A stretch of 25,824 nt of DNA. Origin: a virus. Shown here in pieces: positions 8,630 through 16,102 of this stretch. Position 1 is the stretch's first letter. Each line of letters begins with the position of its first letter. Under the pieces are notes generated by a model, which ran no database searches, was not told the DNA's origin, and saw only the letters and a program-made list of their open reading frames with translations. The translations under genes were made by a program, and so were the position numbers. The stretch spans positions 1 through 25,824 of the IMG/VR virus record IMGVR_UViG_3300033148_001478; one strand, given 5' to 3'.

Positions 8630-9652
8630 TTACTCGTTTTTAACTAGAATTAAATCAAACCCTGCTGATATATCTGGTGTTGTCCCTGCTACTGCTGGTG
8701 CTGCTAACCAAACATCTGCAAATTCACTAACAAATTTATATGGATTGTAAGTTTTTAGTGTCCCTGAACTTTGAGGTGTTACACCCCAATATCCATGTAA
8801 AAACTTCCCATCTCCTACACTTGTTGTGTTTCCAGCCCATAAATGCTCCCATAGCACAATATCTGCTGAGGGTGTTGTACCACTCACCTTGTTAATAGTT
8901 GCATATACATTAGTTATGTATGCTTTATAGTTTCTAGGGATTGTGTAGTGGGCCATCAATGTTTGTCCAAAACCTGTTGGTATTTCTGCTGTTACTGTTG
9001 CATCTGTTTGTGCTGTTACTGATATAACACCGGCATTTACTCCACCACTACCTGCACCATGAATATGAAATCTATTTATACGAAGATATGATTTTGTTGT
9101 TTCCACATCTGTTTGACCATTTAATACTACAAATTCTGACTGTTGGTCAAAGTTACTGTCTAATCCACTTTTAATATGTGCCACTACTGCTCCTGTACTA
9201 CCTGCTGTGACAACCCTATAACTGTCCCCTACTGAATTAAAAGTACCGTGGTGCATCTTTACTACAGAAAGCTCTGTTTCACTCACAACTGCTGTAACTA
9301 TTGAATGGTCTTGTGTTGTATCATTTAAAACTATATCCCCTACAGCTACAGTATCAGTAGAAAATGTTGCTGTTGAGTCAATTAAACTCACAGCACTTTT
9401 AGTTGTGGGTGTTCCTGATGAAAGTACTGTACCTGTATCTGCTGTACTTGTAGATACCACATCATGCAATCTTGCTTGTGTTGGTGGCACATATACACCT
9501 CCAGCGCTCCATATATCATCCCCTGCTGCGGTACTAGGGTTCCTACCAAACTTCAACACTGGTGAATGTCCGTTTGCTGTACCTTCTGCTATTTCTAGTG
9601 CTGGATCAACAATGGGTACATGATTTCCGTCTCTGGGTACTATATTACTCAT
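8630..9652 (-). CDS. Virion structural protein with inserted beta module
   Basis: This 340-residue beta-rich protein starts NIVPRDGNHVPIVDPALEIA, a variant of the RD-x-NHV opening of its two neighbours. It has KFGRNPSTAAGDDIWSAGG near residue 35, which is (from memory) a recurrent signature of an environmental phage structural family (FGxNP...DIW). Residues about 65-150 contain a small beta module (LIDSTATFSTDTVAVGDIVL). Then come EFVVLNGQTDVETTKSYLRI, SGGVNAGVISVTAQ and MAHYTIPRNYKAYITNVYA. The last third is a beta domain ending in ISAGFDLILVKNE. It probably lies on the virion surface or forms part of the tail. It overlaps the gene upstream by four bases. Confidence 0.55.
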   Translation of the reverse strand: MSNIVPRDGNHVPIVDPALEIAEGTANGHSPVLKFGRNPSTAAGDDIWSAGGVYVPPTQARLHDVVSTSTADTGTVLSSGTPTTKSAVSLIDSTATFSTDTVAVGDIVLNDTTQDHSIVTAVVSETELSVVKMHHGTFNSVGDSYRVVTAGSTGAVVAHIKSGLDSNFDQQSEFVVLNGQTDVETTKSYLRINRFHIHGAGSGGVNAGVISVTAQTDATVTAEIPTGFGQTLMAHYTIPRNYKAYITNVYATINKVSGTTPSADIVLWEHLWAGNTTSVGDGKFLHGYWGVTPQSSGTLKTYNPYKFVSEFADVWLAAPAVAGTTPDISAGFDLILVKNE

Positions 9653-10200
9653 ATTACATTTTCTTTAAGCCTTATAATCGCTCGTTCTAAAGTTCCTCGT
9701 TCATCTTTCAACACCTTACGTTCTAGTTTCAATTCTGCCTTTCTGCTCTCTATAGAGTCATAACCATTTTCAATAAGAACTCTATCCACATTTATTTGCT
9801 TTTTCATGTCTGCAAAACCGTTTTCAACACTTTTTACACGTTCATTCCACGCTTCTGTTTGTTTTGTGAACGTATTTTGCAACAATTTAAACTCATCATG
9901 TACCTCTGTTAGAAATGTAGCAAATTCAGATGATGCTTTTGATAAGTCCTGTATTTCCTTGTAATTCTCTTGCGCTTCCCACAATACTTTCTCACTTTCC
10001 TTAATGACTTCCTGTATTTTAGCAAGTGCCATTACTTCTCGCTCCTTTAAATACACAGTTTCACTATCTTTAAGCTCCAATAGAGTAGCTTTCACCTTTC
10101 CCACAGCAACATTTGTATCTGCAAGTGTTTGTAGTGACTCCATCTTCTGTTTTTCGATTGTGTGAATATCCATATAACTGATGGTGGTGCTTGCAACCAC
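9649..10200 (-). CDS. Coiled-coil protein, unknown role
   Basis: This 183-residue protein is almost entirely long charged helix with heptad-like spacing from about residue 12 to the end (VYLKEREVMALAKIQEVIKE, ESRKAELKLERKVLKDERGT). It has no Cys and no membrane segment. The longest frame starts with GTG at 10200; an in-frame ATG at 10173 (MDIHTIEKQK) is an equally possible start, and neither has a clear Shine-Dalgarno sequence. It lies between the capsid cluster and the surface-protein cluster. An assembly helper, or a stalk connecting fibres to the virion, is possible. I do not recognise a family. Confidence 0.55.
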   Translation of the reverse strand: MVASTTISYMDIHTIEKQKMESLQTLADTNVAVGKVKATLLELKDSETVYLKEREVMALAKIQEVIKESEKVLWEAQENYKEIQDLSKASSEFATFLTEVHDEFKLLQNTFTKQTEAWNERVKSVENGFADMKKQINVDRVLIENGYDSIESRKAELKLERKVLKDERGTLERAIIRLKENVI

Positions 10201-10230
10201 TTAATGTCTCTGCACACCAGCTTTCGCTAG

Positions 10231-10761
10231 TTATGCGAGTAGTTCTTCTAGTTTATCTTTTCCTAAACGTGCATTGAACTTAATACCACGTGTTTCTAAT
10301 TCTTTAATTACGTCTGATTTATCTGAAAACTTACTTTCTACTACTTCCGTTTCAGTCTTTTCTTTAATATCTGGTACTAATACTTCTACCGCTGCATTGT
10401 ACTGCTCTATTTTAGCCATCATTATTTCAGTTTCAGATAATGTCTTTTCTTTCGCTTCTGTGTACATTTCAGTCAAGAAAGATGCTTTTACCTTTTCAAG
10501 ACTTTCTTCACTCCATACAGGCTCACCTGTTGGTATACCAGCTTTATCTACCTTTGCACCTTTGTTTAAAACAGTCTTTGCAAGGTTTTTAGCCATTAAA
10601 TGACCTATTGCCCATGGTAATACGATACTTTCACCTGCTTGTAATGGTTGTCCTGAACCTCCAAAGATAGGCTGACTATCGTACATAGCGCCAAGTTCAG
10701 GTGTAAATTCAAAATCAGTATCGTTTTTGAATGTTACTACTTTATTTGTATTGTTGTTCAT
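10231..10761 (-). CDS. Structural/assembly protein with C-terminal HeH/SAP-like motif
   Basis: The 176-residue protein has two parts. Residues 1-65 form a small beta domain (VVTFKNDTDFEFTPELGAMY, QAGESIVLPWAIGHLMAKNL) similar to short phage proteins encoded near capsid genes. After a Lys/Glu-rich helical linker, the last 30 residues (DVIKELETRGIKFNARLGKD, then KLEELLA) fit the helix-extended loop-helix (HeH/SAP) pattern. That motif often binds nucleic acid and is common at the C-termini of small phage head proteins. The leader carries three stem-loops (see separate entry). Function is unproven; a minor head or head-completion protein is my best guess. Confidence 0.5.
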   Translation of the reverse strand: MNNNTNKVVTFKNDTDFEFTPELGAMYDSQPIFGGSGQPLQAGESIVLPWAIGHLMAKNLAKTVLNKGAKVDKAGIPTGEPVWSEESLEKVKASFLTEMYTEAKEKTLSETEIMMAKIEQYNAAVEVLVPDIKEKTETEVVESKFSDKSDVIKELETRGIKFNARLGKDKLEELLA

Positions 10762-10783
10762 TTGTATAAAGTTATTTTATAAG

Positions 10784-10843
10784 TAAGGGCTTTGTAATTC
10801 CCTTAGCGATACCGTATCGCACTCACCCTCTCACTAATGAGAG
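10784..10843 (-). promoter_or_regulatory. Three consecutive stem-loops in intergenic leader
   Basis: The 96-base gap upstream of the HeH-type gene holds three perfect short inverted repeats in a row. These are CTCTCA-4-TGAGAG (10828-10843), GCGATA-3-TATCGC (10806-10820) and TAAGGG-10-CCCTTA (10784-10805). None is followed by a U tract in the direction of transcription, so they are not simple terminators. They could stabilise or process the mRNA at the 3' end of the capsid-decoration message, or structure the leader of the next gene. Confidence 0.45.
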
Positions 10844-10857
10844 AGTTAAGCGATAAA

Positions 10858-11553
10858 CTATCGAATGTTTGCCATAACAAGATGACCTCCATCAACTGCT
10901 CCTGCTACAACTGCGTAACCAAGAGTTTGTTCGTCAAATGCTCCTTTAGCTGTAGTACCTTTTACAACTTGTCCTACGGTATCATCACCTGTTACGAATG
11001 ATTTACCAACTACAAGTGCTTCTCCAGAAAGTACACGCCCTGTACCGTTTGTAAGAATCCATCCGTAATCTGCTGCTGCAAATGTTGCTTGTGCGATACC
11101 CTGCGCCATCTGTACTTTAGAAGTGATAGCTGCTGGGTCTACATAGTTCATTGAGATATAAGTAAGATCTGAATCTGAAACTGCAAGTGCTGTACCAAGT
11201 GCGCTCTCTGGGTAGAGAGTGAAAGTGGTTGCGCTGTTAGTTCGGATCTTGAAAATCTGTCCTATACCTGTTCCTGCATCTACTACACCAACACCATCTT
11301 CATATGCTCCCACTGTAAGAGTGTTTGCTGCTCGTGTTGCGTATACGATACGACCTTGACCATCTGTTGAAGATGAATAGAGGTCTGAACTACCTACTGC
11401 ATCTGGTACTGCTACAAGACTTGTAGCGAGTGCTGACTGCGCTCGTACATAAGTCCATTCACGACCATCTGGTGTAGATGCTCTTTGTCCAAGTTTAAAA
11501 CTACCTCGTGCTGTAGTTGTGTCTGTTACGTCTTGAAATGTTACTGAGTTCAT
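10858..11553 (-). CDS. Capsid decoration/stabilisation-type protein
   Basis: This 231-residue protein contains FKLGQRASTPDGREWTYVRA near residue 18. In my experience, LGxR-x-x-xDGRexxYV segments mark a family of beta-rich proteins encoded next to major capsid genes in environmental phages. The rest alternates beta strands with Ala/Gly/Thr-rich loops (TRAANTLTVGAYEDGVGVVD, GTGIGQIFKIRT) and ends GAVDGGHLVMANIR. The position two genes after the major capsid gene fits a decoration or minor head protein that covers the capsid surface. No Shine-Dalgarno sequence is seen. The exact fold is not shown by the sequence alone. Confidence 0.55.
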   Translation of the reverse strand: MNSVTFQDVTDTTTARGSFKLGQRASTPDGREWTYVRAQSALATSLVAVPDAVGSSDLYSSSTDGQGRIVYATRAANTLTVGAYEDGVGVVDAGTGIGQIFKIRTNSATTFTLYPESALGTALAVSDSDLTYISMNYVDPAAITSKVQMAQGIAQATFAAADYGWILTNGTGRVLSGEALVVGKSFVTGDDTVGQVVKGTTAKGAFDEQTLGYAVVAGAVDGGHLVMANIR

Positions 11554-11618
11554 ATTTATTTTCAGGTTTAGGCTCTTAACCCTCCCCTATTTGAATTAGC
11601 AATTCTTATAAGTTTGTT

Positions 11619-12122
11619 CTACTGACTTGCCCACACACCAGATTGAGCAACTGTGTACCATGTATCTACACCATCTGACACAAGTGTTAGATAATCGTTT
11701 AATACATTAGTAGCTGCTGTATTTTTGATGCCTGTACCTCCTGCTGGTGCTACAGATGCTCCAGCATTGTTAGCAGCTTTTGTAAGAATATTCTCACTTC
11801 CTGCTGGGTCAATAAGGATTTCTCCTGATGCTGAACCACAAATAAATGTGAATACCAAACCTGCTGTTGCTGCTGATGGTAGTACAAATGTTTGTGTTGC
11901 TGATGCCTTTGTAGCAATCATAATCGTTCCTGATTCTGATGTTGTCAAAGTGTCACCTGTACCTGTTAGTTGAATTTCTGATGTACCTCGTACACCTGTT
12001 GTAGCACCTGTAAAAGTAACTGCACCGCTTAATGCAACTGTACTTGTAAAAGCTACTGCCTGATCTGTATTAAGACCATGAAATTTTACAACTGGGACGA
12101 AACTTTCTAATTTTGTACTCAT
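11619..12122 (-). CDS. Putative head fibre/decoration protein
   Basis: The 167-residue protein begins with a short linker (STKLESFVPVVKFHGLNTDQ) and a Val/Thr-rich strand region. A beta domain of about 100 residues follows: TLTTSESGTIMIATKASATQ, TFVLPSAATAGLVFTF, EILIDPAGSENI, YLTLVSDGVDTWYTVAQSG. This LTxxxSGtixxxx...tfvLPsaxxGlxftf pattern is typical of small beta-rich domains on phage heads and fibres. It is encoded directly after the major capsid gene, so capsid decoration is likely. It has no enzymatic motif. Confidence 0.55.
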   Translation of the reverse strand: MSTKLESFVPVVKFHGLNTDQAVAFTSTVALSGAVTFTGATTGVRGTSEIQLTGTGDTLTTSESGTIMIATKASATQTFVLPSAATAGLVFTFICGSASGEILIDPAGSENILTKAANNAGASVAPAGGTGIKNTAATNVLNDYLTLVSDGVDTWYTVAQSGVWASQ

Positions 12123-12176
12123 AATTTGTGTTACCCTCTCTCACCTTAATGAGGTAAAAGGCTTATGTTAAATCTA

Positions 12177-13235
12177 TTAAGTAGTTCCTGCCATTGTTCC
12201 ACATAATCGTGGGTTTGTTCCTACAAAGTTACCTGCGTAAATTAGGTATCCTACTTTTGTAAGTTGATCTACAGGACTCATCATTTGTCGGAACTGGAAG
12301 CCACGTGTTGACTTTACATTTCCCGGTACTCCAGAAGGTGTTGCATCGCTAGTCTTCTTGAAGTTAGCCTTTACAATAGTCTCATCTTTGTAATCAAATC
12401 CTACAAAACCAAAACCTTTCTTGTTCACCATGAAGAACTTACCTGATGGTACTTGTTCATCTTTTGCAATCGGTGTACCTCGGAAAGATAGATATATAAA
12501 TCCTTGATCTGCACCATTACCTGCGTTTCCTGTTACACCTCCCCATGCGTTCATCTTAGGATAACCAGTAGTTGAGAAGTTCGCTCGTACTGATGGTGTT
12601 AAAAGACTTTCGTATGTTGACCAAATTGACTTAGTAGTGAAAGCGCAATCTGGTGAATCTACACCAATAGTTACTGCATCGTCTGCGGTAGCTAGTTTAG
12701 CAAGTGTTAAAGCACCTGTTGAAGCTAGGTAGTAACCCTCGAATGAAGAGTAAGTTGATCGTGCAAGTGAACCATACGTAGCAAAAAGAGTTGAATCAGA
12801 TGCACAGTTTGCAAGTGAATCCCAATCATTACCAGTACCGTTACCTGTGTAAAGGTTTTCACCCATTACATTCATAAGTGATTGTGCTTGTGAATCAAAC
12901 TCTGTTGAGAGTAGGTCTACAATCTGTTCATCACCCATGTTTGCTGTAGCTTCTGCGATTGCAACTACTACAGGCTTGTTTGTTCCTTTAAGGTTAAATT
13001 CTGCTTGTGTTCGTACATTCTCTCGGCTTGAATCAAGTTTATCTGCAATACCCATGTTCCCACCATTTGTAGTATCTTGGTATTTAATTCCAAACTTGTA
13101 AGATGTACCAGTTTTCCATTCTTTAGGCTGTGACAAAAATGTCATAAGTCCCGGTGTTCCTGTTGTTACAGTATCGTGTATCTGTGGAAGGATATATTCA
13201 CGAGTTGTTGTTGTAACTGCTTCGTTGAAGATCAT
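12177..13235 (-). CDS. Major capsid protein (HK97-fold type)
   Basis: This 352-residue protein follows portal and scaffold genes, which is the usual place for the major capsid protein. It starts MIFNEAVTTTTREYILPQIH and has a long N-terminal arm. NKPVVVAIAEATANMGDEQI and EFDSQAQSLMNVMGENLYTG look like the spine helix of the HK97 fold. A loop follows with SLARSTYSSFEGYYLAS. The P/A-domain strands include GFIYLSFRGTPIAKDEQVPS, then KFFMVNKKGFGFVGF, and the protein ends in GYLIYAGNFVGTNPRLCGTM. It carries no separate protease domain, and scaffold is encoded as its own gene. The phage chaperonin may fold this protein, but that is inference. Confidence 0.85.
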   Translation of the reverse strand: MIFNEAVTTTTREYILPQIHDTVTTGTPGLMTFLSQPKEWKTGTSYKFGIKYQDTTNGGNMGIADKLDSSRENVRTQAEFNLKGTNKPVVVAIAEATANMGDEQIVDLLSTEFDSQAQSLMNVMGENLYTGNGTGNDWDSLANCASDSTLFATYGSLARSTYSSFEGYYLASTGALTLAKLATADDAVTIGVDSPDCAFTTKSIWSTYESLLTPSVRANFSTTGYPKMNAWGGVTGNAGNGADQGFIYLSFRGTPIAKDEQVPSGKFFMVNKKGFGFVGFDYKDETIVKANFKKTSDATPSGVPGNVKSTRGFQFRQMMSPVDQLTKVGYLIYAGNFVGTNPRLCGTMAGTT

Positions 13236-13243
13236 AGTTAATT

Positions 13244-13930
13244 TTAATTATTGAGACTCCTTAGATAATCAGACGCATTTTCAAAGTTTGAAGGGTCAAG
13301 TTGACTGCCTTTAGCACCTACACCTTGTGTAGCAGAAACAGGATCATTACGTTTTGCAATATTCTCTGCTGTCGTTTTCTGCACATTCTTAGTGAGTGCT
13401 TCCATGGCTTTCATGTTCGTATGAGCCATTTTTAGGTCTTGAAATCCATACTTTGTCGCATGGAGAAACAATTTGTTTTCATCAAGTGCTGAATCTTCTT
13501 TTTTAAGACTATCCAACTGTTCAACAACTGCATTTTCAGCATTTTGTCTACTCTCGACTACTTGTTGTTTCTCCGCTTCCATTTCTGCACGTAATTCAGT
13601 TTTTGCAACATTTATAGTCTCTCTATAATTCTGCGGTACATATTCTGGATTAGCGTATACATCTTCTTTAGGCTTCTCTTCTGGTAAATTGTCTCGCTTT
13701 AAATCTGCAAGTTCTTGCGACTTTCTTGTATATTCAGGTGAAAAGTTATCTTTCCATTCTGTTGCAAGTGTCGCCCCGTCTACTTTTCGACCATCTGGTA
13801 ACTCAAATAGTTCTTCTTCCGGTGTCTCTGTAGACGGTTCAGGAGTTTCTTCTGCTGGTACTTCGCTTGGTGCTTCTTCACTGCTAGGTACTACAGTTTC
13901 TTCTTCTGGTGTTGTTGTTTCTTCTGGCAT
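13244..13930 (-). CDS. Capsid scaffolding protein
   Basis: The 228-residue protein has a highly acidic, Pro/Glu/Thr-rich N-terminus (residues 1-45). A small segment follows, LFELPDGRKVDGATLATEWK. The centre is a long coiled coil (residues about 105-155, ELRAEMEAEKQQVVESRQNA), and the tail includes KGSQLDPSNFENASDYLRSL. This acidic, helical composition and a position between portal and major capsid are typical of scaffold proteins, which shape the procapsid and leave before DNA fills it. It is nine bases from the capsid gene, so the two are probably co-translated. Confidence 0.8.
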   Translation of the reverse strand: MPEETTTPEEETVVPSSEEAPSEVPAEETPEPSTETPEEELFELPDGRKVDGATLATEWKDNFSPEYTRKSQELADLKRDNLPEEKPKEDVYANPEYVPQNYRETINVAKTELRAEMEAEKQQVVESRQNAENAVVEQLDSLKKEDSALDENKLFLHATKYGFQDLKMAHTNMKAMEALTKNVQKTTAENIAKRNDPVSATQGVGAKGSQLDPSNFENASDYLRSLNN

Positions 13931-14034
13931 AATTATTACGACTGCCGTTATATAACTTGGTCAAAATGACTGCTATACACCGCTTGGTCAAAGATTATGT
14001 TTGTAATGTAGTTTAATGACATTACGGTCAGTGT
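13931..14034 (-). promoter_or_regulatory. Gap upstream of scaffold/capsid with 10-bp direct repeat
   Basis: This 104-base gap between portal and scaffold is one of the longer ones in the operon. On the minus strand TTTGACCAAG occurs twice (13983-13992 and 13956-13965), 27 bases apart. Each copy contains TTGACC, a near -35 hexamer. No convincing -10 hexamer lies at 16-18 bases from either copy. A late promoter or activator site for capsid genes is possible but not shown. Confidence 0.35.
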
Positions 14035-15801
14035 TTATGCTTGTGGTTCCGACTGTACAACCTGTTCTGGTGTCAAAGATCCGGGGGAAAATGGTGCTGG
14101 CATCTGTTCTTGCTCTATACCTACAGCTTCCATGGGGTTTTGTTGGTATAACACCGCATTTTTGGATAATTCCTTTGCATTGTCATACTTTGCAATCTCT
14201 AGGTAGTCTGCTGGTGAAATATAACCTTGTGCAACGTCATTTTGTGCCTGTTCAAACTTAAATTCATCATCTACAGGCAATGTTTTACCTGCAATGATAG
14301 TAAGCTCTGATCCTGTCTCGAAATCGTCTTGTATAAGCTCAATAACCTCTCTAGCACCCTCTTTCCCCATCCATTTAGCATAATGAAACTCTGTATATCG
14401 AGTTTTAGCCATTTGCATACTCCATGAAAACATTTCATGTGCTACAAAGTCCACAACCTGCACAAGTTCATTCAATCGTAAGAAAGATTGTTGTATAAGT
14501 GCCAATCTACCTGCTTTTGTCTCCTGTCCTTCTCGTTCACCTCTGAAAGCACTTGTTGCAGCCATAATATTGTCAATCTCCTGTCGTGAATCCTTCATAT
14601 CATCAAATACCATCTGTGGAAGTGGCGAACCTGTTTCACGTTGTACACCTGCAACAACACCTTTACCCCAAATAATACCTCTTGTTTCAAAACGTATACG
14701 TTGTGCATCTGCCTTCTCCATCACTTCTGCATCAACTTTAATAACACCATTAGCAAGCTCTGCGTTCTCTCCAATGTCCATTTTCCGCTTGTCAATACTA
14801 GCTTGTAGGCTTAGTGAGAGCGTTATCATGTCTGTACGTCCAATGGGTGTATTATCATTATTAAATATGGTAGCGAAAATGTATGGTTTCCGTGGTACAT
14901 CAAAGTAATTGAAGAAATATGGCTTATACATGCCCTCTTCGCCCTCTTGTGCCTTCCTTTGCTCTTGATCTTGCTTAATTTCCTGTAGCTTGTTCCTTCT
15001 GTGTGTTGTATTAAGTCCTTTTTCCTCATCTGTGCTATCAAGCTCCTCTCTTTCTTCTTCTGTGACGAGTACACCGTCCCAATCCCAATATGGGTTTTTG
15101 ATAGTATCGAGAATGATATTATCTAACTTAAAGATAACGTGAGTCTGAATCCATGCTTCTTGGTATATTACATCAGGATTACGTATGTATAAATCCTCAT
15201 CAGTAGCAAGACTATACTTTTTCATCAAAGCCTCTCTTTTTTCAGGGAAACGCTCAATAACTGATGCGAGGTTGTCTTCTATTTCCTCAATAGCAAATTC
15301 ACTATCAAGTTCTTTCCGTGAGTTCTTGCTAAACCGTACTTTACGTGGATCTATAGCCTTGAAGTCAAAATCATTCGTTGCTGGGTTCCAGTAAGGTTTG
15401 ATTACAAGTAATCTACTGAAATACAGGTTCCTCAATGCCATTCGTACCACTTCCTTTGAATTAAGGTCTGTATATTTCTTTCTAAAGAAACTCTCTAGCT
15501 TTCGTGCAAAGTCTTGTGCCTCTTCACCATCTCTTGACGGTAATATATTTATTCCCGGAGGATTAGCAATTAAAGAGTTAATTACTGCTTCCATGTTCAC
15601 AAAGATACGATTTGCTTGTGTTATGTGCTTTTTCTGTTGGTGAGGTACACCTTTAAGCCATTCTGCGTTATTTGCGTATACATTTGTATTAGTTCTGTAT
15701 GTTTTCTTTATTGTTTCCCATACAACCTCCGAAGATGCCCACCTGTTGTTGATGAGTTTTACTTTTTGGTTATCATCTAATGAAGTAATATCAATTTTCA
15801 T
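14035..15801 (-). CDS. Portal protein
   Basis: The protein has 588 residues from the ATG at 15801. A TTG 27 bases upstream would put translation inside a terminator hairpin, so I reject it. The protein is large and mainly helical. It includes HITQANRIFVNMEAVINSLI and INILPSRDGEEAQDFARKLE (clip/stem start region), DFDFKAIDPRKVRFSKNSRK, DVIYQEAWIQTHVIFKLDNI (wing strands), PIGRTDMITLSLSLQASIDK and EIDNIMAATSAFRGEREGQE. The last segment is the usual C-terminal pattern of environmental phage portals. A Gln/Pro-rich tail follows. Portals form the ring at one capsid vertex through which DNA is pumped by the terminase. The gene lies upstream of scaffold and capsid as expected. No Shine-Dalgarno sequence is visible. 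Confidence 0.85.
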   Translation of the reverse strand: MKIDITSLDDNQKVKLINNRWASSEVVWETIKKTYRTNTNVYANNAEWLKGVPHQQKKHITQANRIFVNMEAVINSLIANPPGINILPSRDGEEAQDFARKLESFFRKKYTDLNSKEVVRMALRNLYFSRLLVIKPYWNPATNDFDFKAIDPRKVRFSKNSRKELDSEFAIEEIEDNLASVIERFPEKREALMKKYSLATDEDLYIRNPDVIYQEAWIQTHVIFKLDNIILDTIKNPYWDWDGVLVTEEEREELDSTDEEKGLNTTHRRNKLQEIKQDQEQRKAQEGEEGMYKPYFFNYFDVPRKPYIFATIFNNDNTPIGRTDMITLSLSLQASIDKRKMDIGENAELANGVIKVDAEVMEKADAQRIRFETRGIIWGKGVVAGVQRETGSPLPQMVFDDMKDSRQEIDNIMAATSAFRGEREGQETKAGRLALIQQSFLRLNELVQVVDFVAHEMFSWSMQMAKTRYTEFHYAKWMGKEGAREVIELIQDDFETGSELTIIAGKTLPVDDEFKFEQAQNDVAQGYISPADYLEIAKYDNAKELSKNAVLYQQNPMEAVGIEQEQMPAPFSPGSLTPEQVVQSEPQA

Positions 15802-15808
15802 AAGTAAC

Positions 15809-15847
15809 AAAAAAAGACGAATACTCAAAAAAGAGTACTCGCCTTTT
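15809..15847 (-). terminator. Rho-independent terminator between terminase and portal genes
   Basis: In the minus-strand transcript a 15-bp stem (arms 15833-15847 and 15812-15826, two G-U pairs) closes a six-U loop. The second arm runs into a UCUUUUUUU tract. On the plus strand the two G-U pairs become A-C mismatches, so the element favours the minus strand. It ends only about eight bases before the portal ATG, so transcription from the terminase genes would be cut or attenuated exactly before portal. Confidence 0.75.
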
Positions 15848-15892
15848 GTTTAAGGGTTGTCGAGGGTATTGCATTAATCGTACCACATGTAT

Positions 15893-16102
15893 CTATTTAG
15901 TGTCAAACCTTGCAGAGTACAATGTATCTGCTCTGTTGATTTGTTTTATATCTCCGTTCTTATCAAAGTGCAATGTAGCACTCCCATTACGAATGTAAAA
16001 CACTTCACTGTCTATAAGAGTATTAAACACATCAAAGTACTCTTGAAATAAAAGAAACTTTGACGCTTCCTCATCAGCTATGTATACAGGTATTTTATTC
16101 AT
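15893..16102 (-). CDS. Small conserved-looking protein after terminase
   Basis: The protein has 69 residues from the ATG at 16102; a longer start at 16123 lies deeper in the terminase gene. The start overlaps the end of the large terminase gene by eight bases, and AGAGAA lies about four bases before the ATG. It reads IPVYIADEEASKFLLFQEYF, VFNTLIDSEVFYIRNGSATL and HFDKNGDIKQINRADTLYSA. Short proteins of this form (an acidic helix, then VFxIRNGSxTLHFDxxGxIxxI) commonly follow large terminase genes in environmental phages, but I know no proven function. The segment to the terminator (15848-15892) holds no gene. Confidence 0.55.
   Translation of the reverse strand: MNKIPVYIADEEASKFLLFQEYFDVFNTLIDSEVFYIRNGSATLHFDKNGDIKQINRADTLYSARFDTK

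Noticed and set aside
15802-15828. TTG start extending the portal protein by nine residues
   Set aside because: The extension is encoded by the terminator hairpin itself, is hydrophobic nonsense (SIRLFLLL) and lacks a ribosome site; ATG 15801 is preferred.
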